NCBI GenBank assembly: GCA_900753685.1 | Contig: CAAEAB010000195.1 | Location: 1 to 7,246 of the forward strand | DNA length: 7,246 nucleotides | Reading direction: 5' to 3' | From: Lachnospiraceae bacterium | Lineage (GTDB): Bacteria > Bacillota > Clostridia > Lachnospirales > Lachnospiraceae | Part shown: positions 1 to 6,871 of the stretch, piece after piece | How the letters are laid out: every line of letters begins with the position of its first letter | How positions within the stretch are numbered: position 1 is the stretch's first letter | Notes under the pieces: generated by a model | Told to the model about the DNA's origin: nothing | The model's database searches: none | The model's input: only the letters and a program-made list of their open reading frames with translations | Made by a program: the position numbers and the translations under genes

Positions 1-2
1 AA

Positions 3-722
3 AAACAGGCCGATGGCAGCTATGTGATTAACGGAAGTAAAGCGTGGATTACCAACTCCGGTATTGCAGATTATTATGTTATTATGGCTGTGACAGATCC
101 GGAAAAGGGAGCCAACGGTATTTCAGCCTTTATCGTAGATAAGGGAACGCCGGGCTTAATCGTTGATGCGGAAGAAGATAAAATGGGTATGCGCAGTTCC
201 GATACCCACGGCTTGACCTTCGACGACTTAAAGGTTCCTGCACAAGCTCTGCTTGACAAAGAGGGCATGGGCTTTAAGATGGCGATGGAAGGTCTGGACG
301 GCGGCCGCGTAAGCTGTACGGCAATCTCCACCGGTATTGCAGAGCATGCTTTAGATATCGCAAAAAATTACGCGCTGGAACGGGTTGCCTTTGGAAAACC
401 GATTGCAAAACATCAGGCTGTTGCGTTTAAGATTGCCGATATGGCTATGTATATTGAAGCGATGAAGCTGATGCTCTATGATGTGGCTGAAATGAAGGCC
501 AGCGGCATCCGCTGCTCCGTTCAGGCTGCTGAAGCTAAATTATTTGCCGCATCCCATACGACGACAATCTGTCTGGATGCCATCCAGATTTTGGGAGGTA
601 ACGGATACAGTAAGGAATACAATGTTGAACGTCTCATGCGGGATAATAAGCTGATGGAAATTGGCGAAGGAACGAATGAAGTACAGCGCATCGTTATCAG
701 CGGAGCTATTCTTAAAAAATAA
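3..722 (+). CDS. Acyl-CoA dehydrogenase, C-terminal part (5' end outside window)
   Basis: This FAD flavoenzyme introduces the alpha,beta double bond into an acyl-CoA and normally passes electrons to electron-transfer flavoprotein in the cytosol. The frame is open from base 3 and the gene begins upstream; about 239 residues are visible of the usual 380 or so. The first visible part is the end of the middle beta domain, with the flavin-contacting WITN motif at about bases 48-59. The C-terminal helical domain follows. It carries RVAFGKPIAKHQ, the R-x-x-F-G...Q pattern that contacts FAD of the partner subunit, and a good match to the family's second signature, QILGGNGYSKEYNVER. The GEGTNEVQR segment places the likely catalytic base at the Glu encoded by 666-668. 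The usual Tyr before that Glu is Gly here, as in some short-chain members. The MaoC hydratase lies 59 nt downstream and is probably co-transcribed. The family is certain; substrate (butyryl-CoA or another short chain) is not determinable. Confidence 0.95.
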   Translation, partial: KQADGSYVINGSKAWITNSGIADYYVIMAVTDPEKGANGISAFIVDKGTPGLIVDAEEDKMGMRSSDTHGLTFDDLKVPAQALLDKEGMGFKMAMEGLDGGRVSCTAISTGIAEHALDIAKNYALERVAFGKPIAKHQAVAFKIADMAMYIEAMKLMLYDVAEMKASGIRCSVQAAEAKLFAASHTTTICLDAIQILGGNGYSKEYNVERLMRDNKLMEIGEGTNEVQRIVISGAILKK

Positions 723-765
723 TGAATTAAAGGGAAAATGGGATTCAAAATAAAAAATTTACGAG

Positions 766-771
766 AGGAGG
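766..771 (+). promoter_or_regulatory. Shine-Dalgarno site of the MaoC-type hydratase gene
   Basis: A perfect AGGAGG lies 10 nt before the ATG at 782. It supports that start and suggests efficient independent translation initiation although the upstream gene is only 59 nt away. Confidence 0.85.
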
Positions 772-781
772 AAACAAAGAT

Positions 782-1225
782 ATGGCTGAAGAAATTAAAA
801 AATTTACAGGCCCGGAGCTGAAGGTTGGCATGACAGCCAGCCGGACAAAAACAATGACCAAAGAGGATATTGAATACTTTGGTAAAGTTTCCACAGATAC
901 AAATCCGATGCATTTTGACGAGGCTTATGCGGCAAATACCCAGTTTGGGAAATGTATTGCCCATGGCGTCATCAGCCTGAGTTTATGCGGAGCTGTTCTC
1001 GGAATGCAGCTTCCGGGGCTTGGAACGATCCATATGGGTCAGGAAGTTACTTTCTTAAAACCGGTATATCCGGGGGATGTGATTACCGCTCACTGCGAAA
1101 TCATTGATATCCAGTACAAAGAGAAGAAAGACTTCTATATTGTTAAAGTAAAACAGCAGGTTACAAACCAGAATGGCGAAGTTGTAACCGAAGGCATTGC
1201 TACATGTATGCCACCTAAAAATTGA
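782..1225 (+). CDS. MaoC-type (R)-specific enoyl-CoA hydratase / 3-hydroxyacyl-CoA dehydratase
   Basis: This 147-residue protein is a single hot-dog-fold MaoC domain, the normal length for PhaJ-like hydratases. The family reversibly hydrates trans-2-enoyl-CoA to (R)-3-hydroxyacyl-CoA in the cytosol. The hydratase-2 motif is clear at residues 32-50: Y32, D39, N41, P42 and H44, followed by the conserved FGKCIAHG at 55-62. D39 and H44 correspond to the catalytic Asp/His pair. Residues 72-100 hold the central strand region, including the G-x-G...F-x-x-P-V-Y-P-G-D pattern typical of the family. There is no signal peptide or membrane segment. The start is supported by an AGGAGG site. The gene follows an acyl-CoA dehydrogenase whose enoyl-CoA product could be its substrate, and it precedes a terminator, so it is probably the last gene of that operon. 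It could work in the hydrating or dehydrating direction; chain-length preference cannot be read from the sequence. Confidence 0.93.
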   Translation: MAEEIKKFTGPELKVGMTASRTKTMTKEDIEYFGKVSTDTNPMHFDEAYAANTQFGKCIAHGVISLSLCGAVLGMQLPGLGTIHMGQEVTFLKPVYPGDVITAHCEIIDIQYKEKKDFYIVKVKQQVTNQNGEVVTEGIATCMPPKN

Positions 1226-1272
1226 GTTCTTAACCGAATGCTTGCCCTTAAATAAATAAAAAGTATTGTAAA

Positions 1273-1306
1273 ACTTATATATAAGCCTCCCGACTTATAT
1301 AAAAGT
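1273..1306 (+). other. AU-rich stem-loop in the 3' untranslated region
   Basis: Bases 1273-1285 (ACTTATATATAAG) pair with 1294-1306 (CTTATATAAAAGT) over 13 positions with one mismatch, leaving an 8-nt loop, CCTCCCGA. The left arm contains a perfect 12-bp palindrome (1274-1285), and ACTTATATA recurs at 1273-1281 and 1293-1301. It sits between the hydratase stop codon and the terminator, so it would lie in the transcript's 3' UTR. No poly-U tract follows, so it is not itself a terminator. Function is unknown; mRNA 3'-end stabilisation is possible. Confidence 0.5.
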
Positions 1307-1310
1307 ATAT

Positions 1311-1355
1311 CCTCCGATATCGGTCGCACCAATCCGGTATCGGAGGTGTTTTTTT
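1311..1355 (+). terminator. Rho-independent terminator of the acyl-CoA operon
   Basis: A 13-bp stem (1311-1323, CCTCCGATATCGG, with 1334-1346, CCGGTATCGGAGG; one G-U pair, no mismatch) encloses a 10-nt loop. It is followed by TG and seven T residues. This is a strong intrinsic terminator for transcription coming from the hydratase gene. The complementary strand lacks a good U-tract, so it is probably one-directional. It separates the acyl-CoA operon from the polysaccharide operon. Confidence 0.95.
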
Positions 1356-1386
1356 GTGTCAAAACTGTGATAAATACGGTTTTACA

Positions 1387-1415
1387 TTGCTTTTTGAAGG
1401 TTCATGTACTATAAT
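1387..1415 (+). promoter_or_regulatory. Sigma-A-type promoter of the polysaccharide operon
   Basis: TTGCTT at 1387-1392 serves as a -35 element, with a 17-nt spacer to a consensus TATAAT at 1410-1415. Transcription would start near 1422, giving a leader of about 45 nt before the LCP gene. The site lies directly after the upstream terminator, where a new promoter is expected. A second TATAAT at 1424-1429 has only a poor -35 partner (TTCATG at 1401-1406, 17-nt spacer), so the first is preferred. Confidence 0.7.
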
Positions 1416-1434
1416 GGATGGGATATAATGGATG
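1410..1434 (+). repeat. Tandem 11-bp direct repeat containing the -10 box
   Basis: TATAATGGATG occurs exactly at 1410-1420 and again at 1424-1434, separated by 3 nt (a 14-bp period). Each copy contains a perfect TATAAT. The repeat covers the -10 element and the expected transcription start of the LCP operon, so it could provide two overlapping start sites or a site for a regulator; no regulator is identifiable. Confidence 0.75.
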
Positions 1435-1466
1435 ATTCTATAAAAAAAATTATACAGAGGTGAATT

Positions 1467-2966
1467 ATGGGAAATAATAAGAACAGTCGAAAAAGAAAAA
1501 AAAGAAACCGACATACCGTCGGGAAAATTTTGGCGGTCATTCAAATTATTTTATCGATTGTGTTTATGGCAGTCCTTTTAATGTTGAACGTACTGCCGTT
1601 GAAGTATTTGGCGATTATATTTGGTATTTTGATGTTTCTTGATGCTTTTGCGCTGGGCTCCCAGTATACACGGAGTGCCCATGTGATCGGTAAGGTCGAT
1701 TGCGTCTTGATGCTCGTTCTTCTAGTTTTGGCCAATGTTTATTTGATCCGGACGAATGCAACACTGCTCAGTATTACAAATAATGATTATAAAATTGACA
1801 GGATTGCCATTGCCGTATTGAATGATGATGCGGCGCAGACGCTTCAGGAGGCAGCAAATTATGATTTTGGCGCCCAGGTCATCAGCGGAAGCGATAAGGT
1901 ATCTCAGGCGATCACTGAGGCGGAAGGAGAAGTCGGTCAGGAGTTAAGCTGCTATAATTATGAAGACCCATATGCGATGGTTCAGGACTTATATAATGGC
2001 AGCGTTCAGGCGATTATTTATAATACGGCCTATGACTCGTCCCTGACAGAACAGTTCCCGACATTTTCAACGGATATTCGGGAGCTGAAGCATATTGAAA
2101 TTAAAACAAAGGTAGAAAACGTTTCCGGAGATAAGATGGATGTCACAAAAAATCCATTTACTATTTTTATTAGCGGCATTGATACGGAGGGAAGTATCGC
2201 AACGACAAGCCGTAGTGATGTAAACATGCTTGTGACGGTAAATCCGGATACAAATCAGATATTGATGACGTCGATTCCGCGCGATTATTATGTATATCTT
2301 CCGGGAATTTCCGGTGATTCCCGGGACAAGCTGACCCATGCCGGCCTTTACGGACCTCAGTGTTCGATGGATACATTGTCCCAGCTTTTTGGTGTCAGTG
2401 TGGATTATTATGCAAAGGTGAATTTCACGACGCTCAGAGATATGGTCAATGCCCTTGGCGGCGTAGATTTGGATTCGGTCTATGAATTTACAACTATTAG
2501 CGGCGAATATTTTGTTCAGGGTATGAATTACGGCGTGGACGGCTCCTCGGCCCTGGCCTTCGCCAGAGAACGTTATAATCTGCCGAATGGTGATAATGAC
2601 CGCGTCATGAATCAGCAGATCGTTTTAAAAGCCATTATTAATAAGTGCCTGTCACCGGCAATTCTTACCGGTTATATGGGCATTATGGATAGCCTTTCCG
2701 ACAGCTTTGAGACGAGTCTCAGCCAGCAGCAGATTTCCAGTCTGGTGCGTATGCAGTTAAACGACGGCGACGGATGGAATATTCTGTCCTCCAGAGTTGT
2801 AGGTACAGGAAATGATACAGATTATACATGCTATTCTTCCGGTGACCAGATTCTTTACGTAATGCTTCCGGATGAGAATAGTGTGGCAGCGGCGGCCGAC
2901 TTTATTAACCGGGTGAAGAATGGTGAAGTCATCAGCCAGGATGAAATTACTGCGAGTATGAATTAA
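1467..2966 (+). CDS. LCP (LytR-CpsA-Psr) family glycopolymer-peptidoglycan ligase, three-helix CpsA type
   Basis: LCP proteins transfer polyprenyl-pyrophosphate-linked polymers (teichoic acid, capsule) to peptidoglycan on the outer face of the membrane. This 499-residue protein has a strongly basic cytoplasmic tail (1-20), then three predicted membrane helices at about 20-41, 45-64 and 74-94, as in CpsA-type members rather than the single helix of LytR types. An extracytoplasmic accessory region of unclear family spans about 105-225. The LCP catalytic domain spans about 229-450. It has the expected charged motifs: SRSD 248-251, PRD 271-273, KLTHA 288-292, GGVDLD 331-336, FARER 365-369 and NDRV 377-380. 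Their Arg and Asp residues match those that bind the pyrophosphate and metal in the family. The start is firm: an in-frame TGA ends 3 nt before the ATG, and AGAGG at 1456-1460 is well placed. It leads the operon and is followed after 28 nt by the sugar dehydratase. The older label of transcriptional regulator for this family is misleading. Confidence 0.93.
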   Translation: MGNNKNSRKRKKRNRHTVGKILAVIQIILSIVFMAVLLMLNVLPLKYLAIIFGILMFLDAFALGSQYTRSAHVIGKVDCVLMLVLLVLANVYLIRTNATLLSITNNDYKIDRIAIAVLNDDAAQTLQEAANYDFGAQVISGSDKVSQAITEAEGEVGQELSCYNYEDPYAMVQDLYNGSVQAIIYNTAYDSSLTEQFPTFSTDIRELKHIEIKTKVENVSGDKMDVTKNPFTIFISGIDTEGSIATTSRSDVNMLVTVNPDTNQILMTSIPRDYYVYLPGISGDSRDKLTHAGLYGPQCSMDTLSQLFGVSVDYYAKVNFTTLRDMVNALGGVDLDSVYEFTTISGEYFVQGMNYGVDGSSALAFARERYNLPNGDNDRVMNQQIVLKAIINKCLSPAILTGYMGIMDSLSDSFETSLSQQQISSLVRMQLNDGDGWNILSSRVVGTGNDTDYTCYSSGDQILYVMLPDENSVAAAADFINRVKNGEVISQDEITASMN

Positions 2967-2994
2967 TTCAGACTGCGGAGAAAGGGATTAGGCG

Positions 2995-4962
2995 ATGGAT
3001 TCCTTAAAAAAAGAGAAACAATCGTTAATTAATAAAATCTTTTTAATCATCGTAGACGCGTTGAGCGTGGTCCTGTGTTCCTTTCTGGGCCTGCTCATGC
3101 GTTTTGAAATGGATGTGAGCCATATACCGGGACCTTACGTGATGGCGGTGGAACGGATGATTCCTGCCTTTATCGTGGCAACGTTGATGATTTTCTGGGC
3201 TTTCAAGCTTTATCATACGCTTTGGCGCTTTGCCAACTCCAGGGAGCTTGTCGGGATCGTCGGAGCGGTGGCGGCTTCTACGATTTTTACGATAATATAC
3301 AGCTATTTTACCTACAATGCAGTGCCGAGAAGCTTTTTTGCGATTTACTTTATCTGTCTTTTGGCCTGCGTCTGTATTACCCGGTATTCGTCGATTATTA
3401 TACGGACGATGGTGGAAAGCCGGAATCACGGCCGGCATGCCCGAAATACAATGATTATCGGCGCTGGTGAAGCGGGCAATATGGTCATGAAAGAGCTGAT
3501 TATGAGCAATTATCTGGATGCCCGGATTAAGTGTTTTATCGATGATGATAAGCATAAGCAGAATAATTATATTCACGGAGTCAAGGTTGTCGGCGGCAGG
3601 GATAAGATTCTTGAATCTGTGGAAAAATATGATATCAATGAAATTATTATTGCCATGCCGAGTATCAGCAAAAAGACGACGAAGGAAATCGTGGATATAT
3701 GCAAGGATACGGATTGTGAGCTGAAAATCCTGCCGGGTGTTTACCAGTTTGTGACGGGCGATTTGGATTTGTCCATGATTCGTAATGTGCAGATTGAGGA
3801 CCTTCTTGGACGGGAAACGGTGGATGTGGACGTCCAGTCCGTTATGAGCTATGTGTCTAAGAAGTGTGTGCTTGTCACCGGCGGCGGCGGTTCCATCGGA
3901 AGTGAGCTGTGCCGTCAGATTGCGGCCAATCATCCGCGGCGATTGATTATTCTGGATATTTATGAGAATAATGCCTACGACGTGCAGCAGGAATTGAAGC
4001 AGCAGTATCCCTATCTGGACTTGATTGTATTGATTGGTTCGGTGCGTAACACAAACCGGGTGAATTCGATTTTTGAACAGTACCGGCCGGACATTGTTTA
4101 TCACGCGGCGGCCCATAAGCATGTGCCGCTGATGGAGGACAGTCCGAATGAAGCCATTAAAAATAACGTCTTTGGCACCTATAAGGTGGCTACAGCGGCG
4201 GATAGGTACGGGGCCAAACGATTCGTGCTGATTTCTACGGATAAGGCGGTGAACCCGACAAATATTATGGGCGCCAGCAAGCGGATGTGTGAAATGATCG
4301 TTCAAACCTTTAATAACCGTTCGGCCACAGATTTTGTGGCGGTACGCTTCGGCAACGTGCTGGGGAGCAACGGCAGTGTTATTCCTTTGTTTAAAAAGCA
4401 GATTGAAGCCGGAGGACCGGTGACGGTGACCCATCCGGATGTGGTGCGTTATTTTATGACCATTCCGGAGGCGGTGAGCCTGGTTCTTGAAGCGGGGGCG
4501 ACGGCAAAGGGTGGCGAGATTTTTGTCCTGGATATGGGTGAGCCCGTTCGGATTGATGATTTGGCGAGAAATCTGATTCGTCTTTCCGGATACACAGTCG
4601 GTGAGGATATCGAGATTGAATATACCGGGCTGAGGCCGGGAGAAAAGCTGTTTGAGGAGTTATTAATGAATGAAGAGGGACTCCAGCAGACGGCAAATAA
4701 AATGATTTATGTAGGGAAACCGATTGAGTTTGATGAAGATGAATTTCTTCAAAGGCTGGAAAAGCTTTATACTTATGCTTATGACGAGACAAGTCAGATG
4801 AAGGCGCTGGTGGCGAAAATCGTTCCGACCTATCACATTCGTGAGGAGGATAAAAAACGGGACGCTTTGAAAACCAAACGCATGACGCCGATTGGAGATT
4901 CGGAGGTTGGTCAGTATGAGCCTTTCCGGCAGAGTAAAACATTGAAAAGAGATGAGACTTAA
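2995..4962 (+). CDS. Membrane-bound NDP-sugar 4,6-dehydratase (CapD/PglF/FlaA1-like polysaccharide biosynthesis protein)
   Basis: Members convert UDP-GlcNAc to UDP-2-acetamido-2,6-dideoxy-4-keto-hexose using bound NAD, on the cytoplasmic side of the membrane. The 655 residues comprise four predicted membrane helices (about 12-35, 50-72, 86-106 and 112-136), then a first Rossmann-like domain with GAGEAGN (156-162), then the catalytic extended-SDR domain starting at VTGGGGSIGSE (294-304). The active-site region reads STDKAVNPTNIMGASKR: T415, D416 and K417 match the TDK catalytic motif of PglF-type dehydratases. The SDR tyrosine is replaced by Met425, four residues before K429, which is typical of this group rather than a defect. 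GLRPGEKLFEE (545-555) is the usual C-terminal signature. The length is normal. The start is fixed by an in-frame TAG at 2989-2991; the ribosome site is modest (AAGGGA, 2982-2987). The stop overlaps the aminotransferase start, matching a dehydratase-aminotransferase pair. The exact sugar is inferred. Confidence 0.93.
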   Translation: MDSLKKEKQSLINKIFLIIVDALSVVLCSFLGLLMRFEMDVSHIPGPYVMAVERMIPAFIVATLMIFWAFKLYHTLWRFANSRELVGIVGAVAASTIFTIIYSYFTYNAVPRSFFAIYFICLLACVCITRYSSIIIRTMVESRNHGRHARNTMIIGAGEAGNMVMKELIMSNYLDARIKCFIDDDKHKQNNYIHGVKVVGGRDKILESVEKYDINEIIIAMPSISKKTTKEIVDICKDTDCELKILPGVYQFVTGDLDLSMIRNVQIEDLLGRETVDVDVQSVMSYVSKKCVLVTGGGGSIGSELCRQIAANHPRRLIILDIYENNAYDVQQELKQQYPYLDLIVLIGSVRNTNRVNSIFEQYRPDIVYHAAAHKHVPLMEDSPNEAIKNNVFGTYKVATAADRYGAKRFVLISTDKAVNPTNIMGASKRMCEMIVQTFNNRSATDFVAVRFGNVLGSNGSVIPLFKKQIEAGGPVTVTHPDVVRYFMTIPEAVSLVLEAGATAKGGEIFVLDMGEPVRIDDLARNLIRLSGYTVGEDIEIEYTGLRPGEKLFEELLMNEEGLQQTANKMIYVGKPIEFDEDEFLQRLEKLYTYAYDETSQMKALVAKIVPTYHIREEDKKRDALKTKRMTPIGDSEVGQYEPFRQSKTLKRDET

Positions 4963-6164
4963 TGAATATTCCTTTTTCACCGCCGGATATCGGCGGAGAA
5001 GAGATTAAAGAAGTCGTAGATACATTAAAAAGCGGATGGATTACTACCGGTCCGAAAACAAAGCTGTTTGAGAAAAAGATTGCAGATTTTTGCCGGACAA
5101 GCCGGGCTGTATGCTTAAGCTCGGCGACGGCCTGTATGGAAACGACGCTTCGCATTCTCGGTGTGGGACCGGGGGATGAGGTTATCACGACGGCCTATAC
5201 CTACACAGCGACAGCCAGCGTGGTTTGTCATGTGGGGGCAAGGCTGGTGCTGGTGGATACGGCCGCGGATTCCTTTCAGATGGATTATGACCGGCTGGAG
5301 GCGGCAGTGACGGAACGGACGAAGGTAATCATCCCGGTAGAGCTGGGCGGCGTAGTCTGTGATTACGACCGTCTTTTTCAGATTGTGGAAAATAAGCGCC
5401 GGTTGTTTACGCCGAATAATGAGATTCAGGAGCGTATCGGAAGGGTTATTTTGATGGCCGATGCGGCCCACGGCTTCGGCGCGGTGCGTCAGGGGAAAAT
5501 GTGCGGAGAGATTGCAGATTTCACCTGTTTTTCCTTTCATGCGGTGAAAAACCTGACGACGGCGGAGGGTGGCGCAGTGACCTGGAAGGATATTCCGGGA
5601 ATCGACAATGAAGAATTATATAAGCAGTATATGCTCATGTCTCTGCACGGCCAGTCCAAGGATGCACTGGCGAAAACCAAACTGGGAGCCTGGGAGTACG
5701 ACATTATCGAACCTTATTATAAGTGTAATATGACAGATATTATGGCTTCCATCGGTTTGGCTCAGATGAAGCGTTATCCGGATATATTGAAGCGCCGGAG
5801 AGAAATTATAGAAACCTATGACCGGGCCCTGGATGAATTTCCAGTGACTCGTCTCGTTCATTTTGAAGGTGACAACGCATCCAGCGGCCATCTTTACCTT
5901 GTGCGTTTGACAAGAAAAGACAGAGAATTTACAAATCGGTTTATCGAGGCTATGGCGGAGGAAGGTGTGGCCGTAAATGTTCATTATAAACCGCTGCCTA
6001 TGCTGTCGGCCTATAAAAATATGGGCTTTCATATTGAAGATTATCCGAATGCCTTCCATGTTTTTGAAAATGAATTGACGTTGCCGCTCCACACCTGTCT
6101 GACGGATGAACAGGCAGCGTATGTTGTGGAAACCTTTAAGAAAGTTTGGATGGATTTATGCTGA
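4962..6164 (+). CDS. DegT/DnrJ/EryC1/StrS family PLP-dependent NDP-sugar aminotransferase (PglE-like)
   Basis: This 400-residue cytosolic enzyme probably transfers an amino group to C4 of the keto sugar made by the upstream dehydratase, giving a 4-amino-4,6-dideoxy nucleotide sugar. The fold-type-I aminotransferase features are visible: the N-terminal FSPPDIGGEEI and SGWITTGPKTKLFE block (5-37), the SSATACMETTL phosphate-binding segment (53-63), MADAAHGFG with cofactor-ring Asp167 and His170, and SFHAVKNLTTAEGGA with the Schiff-base Lys196. The C-terminal LPLHTCLTDEQ (374-384) is also typical. Between the DYDRL strand and MADAAH lies a charged stretch (about 139-162) longer than in textbook members, apparently marking a subfamily. 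Its ATG overlaps the dehydratase stop by 1 nt (TAATG), indicating translational coupling. Without a product assay it could instead act on another 4-keto or a 3-keto sugar, but the adjacent dehydratase favours C4. Confidence 0.92.
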   Translation: MNIPFSPPDIGGEEIKEVVDTLKSGWITTGPKTKLFEKKIADFCRTSRAVCLSSATACMETTLRILGVGPGDEVITTAYTYTATASVVCHVGARLVLVDTAADSFQMDYDRLEAAVTERTKVIIPVELGGVVCDYDRLFQIVENKRRLFTPNNEIQERIGRVILMADAAHGFGAVRQGKMCGEIADFTCFSFHAVKNLTTAEGGAVTWKDIPGIDNEELYKQYMLMSLHGQSKDALAKTKLGAWEYDIIEPYYKCNMTDIMASIGLAQMKRYPDILKRRREIIETYDRALDEFPVTRLVHFEGDNASSGHLYLVRLTRKDREFTNRFIEAMAEEGVAVNVHYKPLPMLSAYKNMGFHIEDYPNAFHVFENELTLPLHTCLTDEQAAYVVETFKKVWMDLC

Positions 6165-6841
6165 GAAAATGGGAAGATTTGCCGAAACGTATGCAAAATG
6201 ATGCGGTTCGGCCCTATTATGAAAAATTAAAGAAAAAAGAAAAAAGCCTTTTTTTAAAACGGTGTCTGGATGTGGCGCTTTCGGCCGTCCTTCTTGTTTT
6301 ATTGACGCCGGCGCTTCTTGTGCTGGCGGCGGCGGTGCGCCTGGATTCTCCGGGACCGGCCTTGTTCCGGCAGGTCCGGGTGACCCAGTATGGCCGGCAG
6401 TTTAGGATTTTTAAATTTCGGACCATGGTAAATCATGCCGATCGGATGGGGACTCAGGTGACAGCCAGTGGCGATACCCGTATTACCCGTCTGGGCGCTG
6501 TAATGCGTCACTATCGCCTGGACGAGCTGCCCCAGTTGATTAATATTTTGTTGGGAGATATGAGCTTTGTCGGGACGCGGCCGGAGGTGGTCAAATATGT
6601 CCGGAAATATACGGATGAGATGACGGCCACACTGCTTTTGCCGGCCGGCGTCACATCGGAGGTTTCTATCCAGTATAAAGATGAAGAAAAGCTTCTTGCC
6701 GGGGTGGAGGATGTGGATAAGGCTTATATCGAAATGGTTTTGCCGGAAAAGATGGAATATAATTTGAAAAGTGTTCGTGAATTCAGTTTATTGCACGAAC
6801 TGAGAATTATGGCAGATACGCTTATTGCCGTATTTCGGTAG
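6158..6841 (+). CDS. Polyprenyl-phosphate sugar-1-phosphate transferase (PglC/WcaJ-like initiating sugar transferase)
   Basis: This enzyme would start polymer synthesis by moving a sugar-1-phosphate from a nucleotide sugar to undecaprenyl phosphate at the inner membrane face. From the ATG at 6158 it has 227 residues, the size of small monotopic transferases. A charged N-terminal segment (1-35) is followed by one hydrophobic, probably re-entrant, helix (about 36-61) and the RLDSPGP motif (61-67). Then come FRIFKFRTM (82-90), the catalytic Asp122-Glu123 dyad in RLDELPQLINILLGDMSFVGTRPE (within 120-143), and a C-terminal domain. There is no multi-helix domain as in WbaP/WcaJ. A TTG at 6146 in the same frame could add four residues, but the ATG is preferred because MLRKWEDLP is a typical beginning for Firmicutes members, from memory. 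It overlaps the aminotransferase by 7 nt, implying coupling. The likely substrate is the amino-dideoxy sugar made by the two genes before it. Confidence 0.93.
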   Translation: MLRKWEDLPKRMQNDAVRPYYEKLKKKEKSLFLKRCLDVALSAVLLVLLTPALLVLAAAVRLDSPGPALFRQVRVTQYGRQFRIFKFRTMVNHADRMGTQVTASGDTRITRLGAVMRHYRLDELPQLINILLGDMSFVGTRPEVVKYVRKYTDEMTATLLLPAGVTSEVSIQYKDEEKLLAGVEDVDKAYIEMVLPEKMEYNLKSVREFSLLHELRIMADTLIAVFR

Positions 6842-6871
6842 TTTGCCATAGTGCTGTGTTTTCGTAAAAAT

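Noticed and set aside
1242..1269. Weak promoter-like pair TTGCCC / TATTGT with a 16-nt spacer
   Set aside because: Both hexamers match poorly, and any transcript would meet the strong terminator at 1311-1355 within about 80 nt.
1428..1463. Possible 11-codon leader peptide (ATG at 1428, TGA at 1461) ending in the LCP ribosome site
   Set aside because: It has no Shine-Dalgarno site, starts only a few bases after the predicted transcription start, and its composition follows from the A-rich leader. No attenuator hairpin accompanies it.
4234..4290. Loss of the SDR catalytic tyrosine (Met at residue 425) as a sign of an inactive dehydratase
   Set aside because: Membrane-bound PglF-type 4,6-dehydratases characteristically have Met at this position and use the TDK motif, which is intact here.
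3043..4434. Long open frame of 463 codons on the minus strand
   Set aside because: It lies entirely antisense to the well-supported sugar dehydratase. Its translation is His/Arg/Asn-rich with no recognisable domain, as expected from the reverse complement of a coding frame, and it has no clear ribosome site.
4454..5188. Minus-strand open frame of 244 codons spanning the dehydratase-aminotransferase junction
   Set aside because: It is a low-complexity Ser/Pro/His-rich translation opposite two genes with conserved catalytic motifs.
6146..6157. Alternative TTG start of the sugar transferase, four residues upstream
   Set aside because: The start codon is rarer, the ribosome site is no better, and the overlap with the aminotransferase would be longer. 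The ATG at 6158 gives an N-terminus typical of the family.
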